A stretch of 53,687 nucleotides of DNA from JAABTL01 sp964465355 (GTDB taxonomy: Bacteria; Deinococcota; Deinococci; Deinococcales; Trueperaceae): NCBI GenBank assembly GCA_964465355.1, contig CAYXJZ010000011.1, positions 1 through 53,687 of the forward strand, written 5' to 3'. The first letter of the stretch is position 1. Every line of letters starts with the position of its first letter. The notes below the pieces were generated by a model. That model was not told the DNA's origin. It ran no database searches and saw only the letters and a program-made list of their open reading frames with translations. Positions 48,423 to 53,687 of this stretch are shown here, piece after piece. Both the position numbers and the translations under genes were made by a program.

Positions 48423-48848
48423 CTACCCCTCCGTCGCCTTGGGCCAATAGGTCCCGAAGCACCAAACGTTGCCCTCCGGATCACGGCAGATGAAGTCACG
48501 ACTCCCATGCGGCCGCTCGTTGATCTCCTCCTCGATCCGCGCCCCCGCCGCCTTGGCGCGCTCGTAGGTGGCGTCGATGTCATCCACCGCCAGGTACAGC
48601 GACTGACCCCCGTTGACGCCAGGCCGGCCCACCATGCGGCCGTAGTCGTCGTCCTTGGCCTGGCCAAGCATGATCATCGAAGAGCCGAAGGCCAGCTCCG
48701 CATGGGCCAAGGCGCCACTGTCGTCGTCCACCCGCATGTGCACGGAGAAGCCGAAGGCCTCCACCAGCCAGTCGAGCATGGCGGCCGCGTCCTCGTATCG
48801 GAAGGTGGCGTAGATCCTTGGGGCCTCCGTGGGTGATGGATGGGGCAT
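48423..48848 (-). CDS. VOC (glyoxalase/bleomycin-resistance) family protein
   Basis: 141 residues. Two beta-alpha-beta-beta-beta modules: IYATFRYEDAAAMLDWLVEA and SLYLAVDDIDATYERAKAAG, ending DPEGNVWCFGTYWP. The PhnB-like start and final E/F strand are typical. Host gene; substrate unknown. Confidence 0.85.
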   Translation of the reverse strand: MPHPSPTEAPRIYATFRYEDAAAMLDWLVEAFGFSVHMRVDDDSGALAHAELAFGSSMIMLGQAKDDDYGRMVGRPGVNGGQSLYLAVDDIDATYERAKAAGARIEEEINERPHGSRDFICRDPEGNVWCFGTYWPKATEG

Positions 48849-48875
48849 GGTTGGCTCCTCTCGGCAGCGGTGTGC

Positions 48876-50153
48876 CTAGTCAGGACAGTTGTTGGGCGCC
48901 GGCAGGTCAGGCACCAGCATGTGGTGCATCCAGGCGATGGAGGCCTCGAAGCCCGCCGGCCTGGTGTCGCGATGCCGTGCGGTCGGGTAGTTGACGTACT
49001 GCACGTCGCTGCCCGCCTCGCACAGGGCAGCCACGAAGCGCTCCTGAACGCGGTCGCTGATGATGACGTCGCGGCCGCCCTGGATGACGAGCGCAGGGAC
49101 GCCGTGGCCGCTGAGGCCGGTGTGGTTGGCCTTCAGCGCGTCAGCGAAGCCGGGGGCGGCGATGCTGAGGTCACCCTGGCGTAGGCCCCGCTCGAAGGCG
49201 TCGGCGTACATGGGCGCGCCCTGGAAGGGGTAGACCTGCTGGGCGCGGTCGACGCAGATGGTGCCTGCCGTGGCGTCCAAGTCGCGCAGCCAGCGAGCAC
49301 CCAGCACCTGGGCGGGGTCCACCTCGTCGGCGCCGTAGATCGAGCGGTAGGACAGCACCACATAGGGCGCGTAGTAGGCGGCCTCGCTCAGCAGCGCGGC
49401 CACATCGGTGGTGGCGGCGAAGCCGATGACCCCCCTGACGTTGACCTCGGGCGCGTAGACCCTGTGGTGGTCGGCGACGGCGAAGGCGGCGTGCCCGCCC
49501 TGGGAGTAGCCCCCGAAGAAGGCCACGTCCTGCAGCTCGCTGGAGATGGCCAGGCGGTCGTAGAACTCGCGCACGGCCCTGGCCGAGTCGAGCAGCACGT
49601 GGGCCTCGGAGAGGGCGTGGAAGTAGGCCTGCGGCCTGACGGGGTCGTCGAAGCCTAGGTAGTCGGGGAAGACGGTGGCGAAGCCGCGGGCGGCGTAGGG
49701 CGCAAGCAGCTCGCGGTAGTAGTCGAGGGGCTGGGGCAGCAGCGTCGCGCGCGATGGCGCGCAGGCCGGGCCGACGCCGGTGGTGCCGGAGCCGTAGACG
49801 AACAAGGGCGAGGAGCCTGCAGGCGGGTCGATGGGGACGAAGAGCTGGGCGGTGATGGCGACCACGTCACCGTCCAGGCCGGTGGTGGCCACCCGTAGCT
49901 GCCACAGGTCGACGCCGTTCTCTGCCGGGGGCTGACCGTGGGCGCCGAAGGCTGGCGCGGAGCGGGTGTGCACCTGCTGGGCCGTCCAGCGCTCCAGGTG
50001 CTGGGCCTCGATCAGTCGGCCTGGCGTCCAGGCCTCGTCCGGGAGCGCGCTGAGGCTGGTGACGGCGGGGTTGGCCATCGCCCAGCCCCATAGGCAGATC
50101 CCAAGGCCAAGCAGTCGTCTGGCCAAGGCCGTAGCGCGGCTGGTCGAACTCAC
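48876..50153 (-). CDS. Secreted alpha/beta hydrolase (lipase-like)
   Basis: 425 residues from GTG 50153, which follows AGGAGG. Weak N-terminal signal (RRLLGLGICLWGWAMA). Nucleophile elbow GGYSQGGHAAFA, acid VIQGGRDVIIS, His in YPTARHRDTRPAG. The fold and the size fit the secretory (LIP/DUF3530-like) lipase or esterase group. It lies just downstream of a paralogue with the same architecture and overlaps it by four bases. Confidence 0.85.
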   Translation of the reverse strand: MSSTSRATALARRLLGLGICLWGWAMANPAVTSLSALPDEAWTPGRLIEAQHLERWTAQQVHTRSAPAFGAHGQPPAENGVDLWQLRVATTGLDGDVVAITAQLFVPIDPPAGSSPLFVYGSGTTGVGPACAPSRATLLPQPLDYYRELLAPYAARGFATVFPDYLGFDDPVRPQAYFHALSEAHVLLDSARAVREFYDRLAISSELQDVAFFGGYSQGGHAAFAVADHHRVYAPEVNVRGVIGFAATTDVAALLSEAAYYAPYVVLSYRSIYGADEVDPAQVLGARWLRDLDATAGTICVDRAQQVYPFQGAPMYADAFERGLRQGDLSIAAPGFADALKANHTGLSGHGVPALVIQGGRDVIISDRVQERFVAALCEAGSDVQYVNYPTARHRDTRPAGFEASIAWMHHMLVPDLPAPNNCPD

Positions 50154-51418
50154 GGCATCACCTCCTGGCAGTCGGACGGGGCTTCGACGCCGGCCATCCG
50201 CTCCCGCATCCATGACAAGGCATCCCCGAAGCCGATGTAGCGGGTCTCGTGCCGCGTGCGCAGGTAGTTGGCGTAGCGCACGGGCGCGCCCAACTCGCAG
50301 AGCCGGCGTACGAAGGCCGTCTGATCGGCCAGGGGCACGATGGGATCGTCCACCCCTTGGAGGATCATGACGGGGATCCCATGTTCGCGCACGCCGGTGT
50401 CGTTGGCGGTGAAAAGCTGGGCCCAAGCCGGGAACCTCTGGGCAAGCGTCCCGCTGTCCAGTGCAGCGTAGAACTCGTCGGTGTACAAACTGCTCGGGGC
50501 ACTGGGGTAGCGGCCCTGCGCCTCGAGGATGCAGAGGTCGCGGACGGCCTGGTCCAGCTCGTTGGCGTAAGCAGGGGCCAGCACGTCGTGGGCGTCCACC
50601 GCGCCTGGGTAGGCGTGCATGTAGGCCCACACCACCCAGGGGGCGGTGTACTGGAAGTGGCGGAAGAGCACCTCCACCTGGCCGCTCGGACCGAAGCCGA
50701 GCACGCCGCCGACGGGTAGGTCGGGGGCGTAGGTGGAGGCCCTGTCGGCGGCGGCGAAGACGGCGTGGCCACCCTGCGAGAAGCCGGCCATGAAGTGCGT
50801 CAGCGGCACGATGGGGCTGCTCAGCTGCAGCAATGCCTGCTGCGATGCGCGCAGGGCGTCGATGAGCACGGCCGCCTCGGCCGTGGCCACGAAGTAGGGC
50901 TGCATGTCGCCAGGCTGCAGGGTGGCCAGGTAGTCGGGCAGGACGGTGGCCAGCCCTTGGCCGGCGTAGGCCAGCGCTGATGCGCCGTAGGTGCCGCCGC
51001 GACCGGTGTTCAGCAGCTCCTGCATGGGGCCGCAGCGGGCCGGCAGGCCGGTGGAGCCGGGGCCGAAGGCCAGCAGGGCCTGGTCGGTGGGGGCTGCCGG
51101 CAGGTAGAGCTGGGCCACGGAGGAGGTGAGCGCACCGTCTGGCGCGGTGGTGGCGAAGGAGAGCAGGTAGACGTCCACGGCGGTGTTGGCGCTGGGCGGG
51201 GTCTCGCCGTCGTTCCTGAAGCGGCCGCCCACCTCGGTGTTGATCTCGCCCTGGCCCCAGTGGCGGTAGTGCTCCAGCGAGATCAGGTCGCCAGGGCTCC
51301 GGTTGACAGCCTGGGCCAGGGCCGTGGTGGTCGTGGCGAGGAGCAGGCAGGCCAGCAAGCTGCCGAGCAAGCGTAGGGACGGCGCCGAGTGGGGCGAACG
51401 GCGACCTGCCGTCCTCAC
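50150..51418 (-). CDS. Secreted alpha/beta hydrolase, tandem paralogue
   Basis: 422 residues from GTG 51418. Signal peptide (LLGSLLACLLLATTTTALAQ). Nucleophile MAGFSQGGHAVFA, acid LQGVDDPIVP, His in LRTRHETRYIGFGD. Same lengths and spacings as the next gene (GPGSTGL versus GSGTTGV, VLPDYLATL versus VFPDYLGFD). Overlaps the AlgX-like gene by four bases, so these hydrolases belong to the acetylation operon. Confidence 0.85.
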   Translation of the reverse strand: MRTAGRRSPHSAPSLRLLGSLLACLLLATTTTALAQAVNRSPGDLISLEHYRHWGQGEINTEVGGRFRNDGETPPSANTAVDVYLLSFATTAPDGALTSSVAQLYLPAAPTDQALLAFGPGSTGLPARCGPMQELLNTGRGGTYGASALAYAGQGLATVLPDYLATLQPGDMQPYFVATAEAAVLIDALRASQQALLQLSSPIVPLTHFMAGFSQGGHAVFAAADRASTYAPDLPVGGVLGFGPSGQVEVLFRHFQYTAPWVVWAYMHAYPGAVDAHDVLAPAYANELDQAVRDLCILEAQGRYPSAPSSLYTDEFYAALDSGTLAQRFPAWAQLFTANDTGVREHGIPVMILQGVDDPIVPLADQTAFVRRLCELGAPVRYANYLRTRHETRYIGFGDALSWMRERMAGVEAPSDCQEVMP

Positions 51419-52551
51419 CACGGCAGCGCCAAGGCCATGGAGCCGTCCGAGCTGCCGCCGGGCAGGAAGCGGGCGTCGGTGAGGTAGCGCTCGGGCAGCT
51501 CCCACACCACCAGCTGGGGCGGCGCGTTCAGCAGCGCCTCGCTGGCCAGGTAGTCCTGCATCGGCCTGAGTGGGCCGCGCCCACTCTCGGAGACGTCCAG
51601 CACGTCGACGGAGAGCGCCAGCCGCAGCCGGTCCGCCAGGCTCCAGGCCGCGCCCGCGCTGTAGCTGGTGCCGACGAGCGTCACCTCGACCGAGACCTCG
51701 TTGAAGAGGTCGGTGCCCAGCTCTCCCTCGGTGCTGAAGGTGTACTGCTGCAGCGCATCAGGTGGCGGGCCAAGGGTGTCGGCCAGAGAGCCAAGTGCCA
51801 AAAGGCGATCGAGGTCGCCGCGGAACGCCGTTGTCTCGTTCGTTTCCATCACATAGCGATGGTCCGCCACCATCGTGGGCGTCAGCTGAGACGCGGCAGC
51901 GGCGATGGCCTCGGCGGCGCGCATGGCCCCTAGCGGCGTCCAATGGCTGTCGGTGCGAAGCCAGGCGTCCTCCGAGGCAAGGGCAGGGCGGAGGTCGACG
52001 GTGGCGACGCCCAGGTCGGCCAGGTCGGCCAGGCTGCGCTCGTAGCGCTCAGCCGCCGCAACCGGCAGAGGCGAAGGCGCGCTGGGCAGGGAGGAGGCCT
52101 TGGCCGGGACCAGCGCCACCAGCAGGTCGATCCCTGCCGCAGCCAGCTGCTCATGGGCGTTGGCGATGAGCTCGGTCCAGCTCCGGCGCACACCTTCCGG
52201 GTCGCCGTCCATGGCGTACTCCTCGGTCGTGAACAGCCAACCGTCCCGGCCGAGCAGCACCCCGGCCGGCGGCTGCCGGAAGCCGGCCAGGTCGATGGCC
52301 GACCACAGCTGCCTGGCCGGGGCCGACCACACCAGCTCACGGTCGAAGTCGGCCTGGTAGGCGGTGGCCCAACTGCCGTCATCCAGCCGGGCGGGCGGCG
52401 AACGCAGCAGGGCAGGGTTGAACAGGGCACCGGTCCAGCCTGCCGCCAGCGCCAGCAGGAAGCCGAACAGCGCGAAGCCCCGACCGGCGTCCAGGCGCTG
52501 CACAGGCCGCAGGCGCGGTGTCTGGGGGGATGGGGAAGATGGCTCGGCCAT
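51415..52551 (-). CDS. AlgX/AlgJ-like SGNH acetyltransferase
   Basis: 378 residues. N-terminal membrane anchor (GFALFGFLLALAAGWTGALF), then an AlgX/AlgJ SGNH domain with VLLGRDGWLFTTEE, the catalytic WLRTDSHWTPLGA block and VTLVGTSYSAGAAW as Ser block. Such proteins O-acetylate exopolysaccharide outside the membrane using acetyl groups brought by the MBOAT partner, encoded next door. ATG 52551 starts two bases after the MBOAT stop. Confidence 0.85.
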   Translation of the reverse strand: MAEPSSPSPQTPRLRPVQRLDAGRGFALFGFLLALAAGWTGALFNPALLRSPPARLDDGSWATAYQADFDRELVWSAPARQLWSAIDLAGFRQPPAGVLLGRDGWLFTTEEYAMDGDPEGVRRSWTELIANAHEQLAAAGIDLLVALVPAKASSLPSAPSPLPVAAAERYERSLADLADLGVATVDLRPALASEDAWLRTDSHWTPLGAMRAAEAIAAAASQLTPTMVADHRYVMETNETTAFRGDLDRLLALGSLADTLGPPPDALQQYTFSTEGELGTDLFNEVSVEVTLVGTSYSAGAAWSLADRLRLALSVDVLDVSESGRGPLRPMQDYLASEALLNAPPQLVVWELPERYLTDARFLPGGSSDGSMALALPW

Positions 52552-52553
52552 GG

Positions 52554-53687
52554 TCAGAACCTGAAGTAGAGGAAGGGGCTGGCGGTGTCGGTGACGGCCC
52601 GGGCGACCGCCAACAGGAACAGGGGGACGAGGCTGGCGCGCAGTACAGCCAGCAGCCTGGGACCGACCGTAGCAGGCGTCGGCAGGAGGCTGAGGGCCAA
52701 GCCGACGGCCAGGGTGATGACCGCGCGCGGCTGGATCTGCCACAGCAGCTCGCTGCTCAGGCCCCAGCCGTTGACGCCGGCCATGCCGAGCAGATGCGAC
52801 AAGGCAGCGGACAGGTCGGGCGCGCGGAACAGCACCCAACCGACGAGCACCGCCAGGAAGGTGAGGGCCATCCCTATGCCAGGCGGCAGGCCCCGACCGC
52901 CGCGACCACGAACAGCCCGTTCTGTGGCCAGCAGGCCGCCGTGCCAGGCGCCCCAGAGCACGAAGTTCCAGGTGGGGCCGTGCCACAGGCCGCCGAGGAC
53001 CATGACAAGGGCCAGGTTGATGTAGGTGCGGGTAGCGCCCCGTCGGTTGCCGCCCAAGGGGATGTAGAGGTAGTCGCGCAACCAGCCCGACAGGCTCATG
53101 TGCCAGCGACGCCAGAAGTCGGTGATGCTGTTGGCCCGGTAGGGCCGGTTGAAGTTCTCGGGGAAGCTGAAGCCCAGCATGCGGCCGAGGCCGATGGCCA
53201 TGTCGGAGTAGCCGGAGAAATCGAAGAGCAGCTGCACCGCGAAGGCCAGCGCCCCAAGCCAGGCCTCGGCCGCGGTAGGGGCGCCAAGGGCGAAGGCGCC
53301 GTTGGCGATGGGTGCGATCGCGTCAGCCACCAGCACCTTCTTCACGAAGCCGAGCATGAAGCGGCCTGCCCCATCGGCCATGCCATGCAGGTCCATGTGC
53401 GGCGCCCTCAGCGTCTCGGCCACCGACTTGAAGCGGACGATGGGGCCTGCGATGAGCTGCGGGAAGAGGCTGATGTAGGCGGCCACCTCGGTCCACCTGG
53501 CGTCTGGCCTTGCGTCGCCCCTAGCCACGTCGGCCAGGTAGCAGATGGCCTGGAAGACGTAGAAGGAGATGCCGACGGGCAGCACCACGCCAACGAGCGG
53601 GATGGGCGAGGCGCCCATGGCGTTCAGCAGCGCGTTGAGGCTGCCTATGCCGAAGTCGGCGTACTTGAAGTAGGCCAGCACCGCCAG
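52554..53687 (-). CDS. MBOAT acyltransferase (AlgI/DltB-like), 5' end outside window
   Basis: At least 375 residues; the frame runs off the right edge. Many TM helices. Signature GISFYVFQAICYLADV, FDFSGYSDMAIGLGRMLGFS, NFNRPYRANSITDFWRRWHM and the catalytic His in GGLWHGPTWNFVLWG identify the AlgI type, which carries acetyl groups across the membrane for polysaccharide acetylation. Confidence 0.93.
   Translation of the reverse strand: MAVLAYFKYADFGIGSLNALLNAMGASPIPLVGVVLPVGISFYVFQAICYLADVARGDARPDARWTEVAAYISLFPQLIAGPIVRFKSVAETLRAPHMDLHGMADGAGRFMLGFVKKVLVADAIAPIANGAFALGAPTAAEAWLGALAFAVQLLFDFSGYSDMAIGLGRMLGFSFPENFNRPYRANSITDFWRRWHMSLSGWLRDYLYIPLGGNRRGATRTYINLALVMVLGGLWHGPTWNFVLWGAWHGGLLATERAVRGRGGRGLPPGIGMALTFLAVLVGWVLFRAPDLSAALSHLLGMAGVNGWGLSSELLWQIQPRAVITLAVGLALSLLPTPATVGPRLLAVLRASLVPLFLLAVARAVTDTASPFLYFRF

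Overview
The window holds a complete, very probably functional siphovirus-type prophage of about 48.2 kb (148..48317), inserted in a tRNA-Lys(CTT) gene of a high-GC bacterium, plus about 5.4 kb of host chromosome on its right. The host envelope genes (AlgI/AlgX-like acetylation genes, secreted hydrolases) and a prophage lipoprotein point to a diderm. Several promoters have a TANNNT box about 6 bases before the start codon, as is common in Deinococcota. A Deinococcota host is only a guess.

Layout: attL and tRNA-Lys (111..198), a triple 10-base direct repeat, integrase with a coupled leader ORF, and a LexA/CI-type repressor, all leftward. A rightward early operon of about 35 tightly overlapping small genes follows (2536..14345). 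It contains Cro-like and excisionase-like proteins, an HNH homing endonuclease, PD-(D/E)XK and HNH-type nucleases, a replication initiator with iterons inside its own gene, a possible helicase loader, RusA, and many zinc-ribbon and single-TM proteins. A promoter followed at once by a terminator (14390..14476) precedes the late genes: terminase, portal, MuF, scaffold, capsid, a four-gene glycan/phosphoalcohol decoration cassette (20656..22787), head-tail connectors, tail tube, frameshifted chaperone, tape measure, distal tail proteins, cysteine-peptidase endolysin, beta-helix depolymerase and holin-like proteins.

From 46298 down to 36794 a second early operon runs leftward. It carries RecT and a YqaJ exonuclease, many small proteins of unknown role, a DUF433 protein and a ribbon-helix-helix protein, with a 5-base-period repeat block (40988..41225) in its only large gap. 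Its promoter and the rightward early promoter share the same 13-base operator core, so one repressor probably silences both arms. Between the leftward promoter and attR lie two separately transcribed cargo genes, a lipoprotein and a Clp-fold (SDH-type) serine proteinase, which are the likely lysogenic-conversion or defence genes.

The host side (48318..53687) has a VOC-family protein, two tandem paralogous secreted alpha/beta hydrolases, an AlgX/AlgJ-like protein and an MBOAT acyltransferase that runs off the window end.

The observations I find most worth following are: the tRNA promoter swap at attL, the capsid-adjacent decoration cassette, the 5-base-period repeat, the origin inside the initiator gene, and the Clp-fold proteinase cargo.
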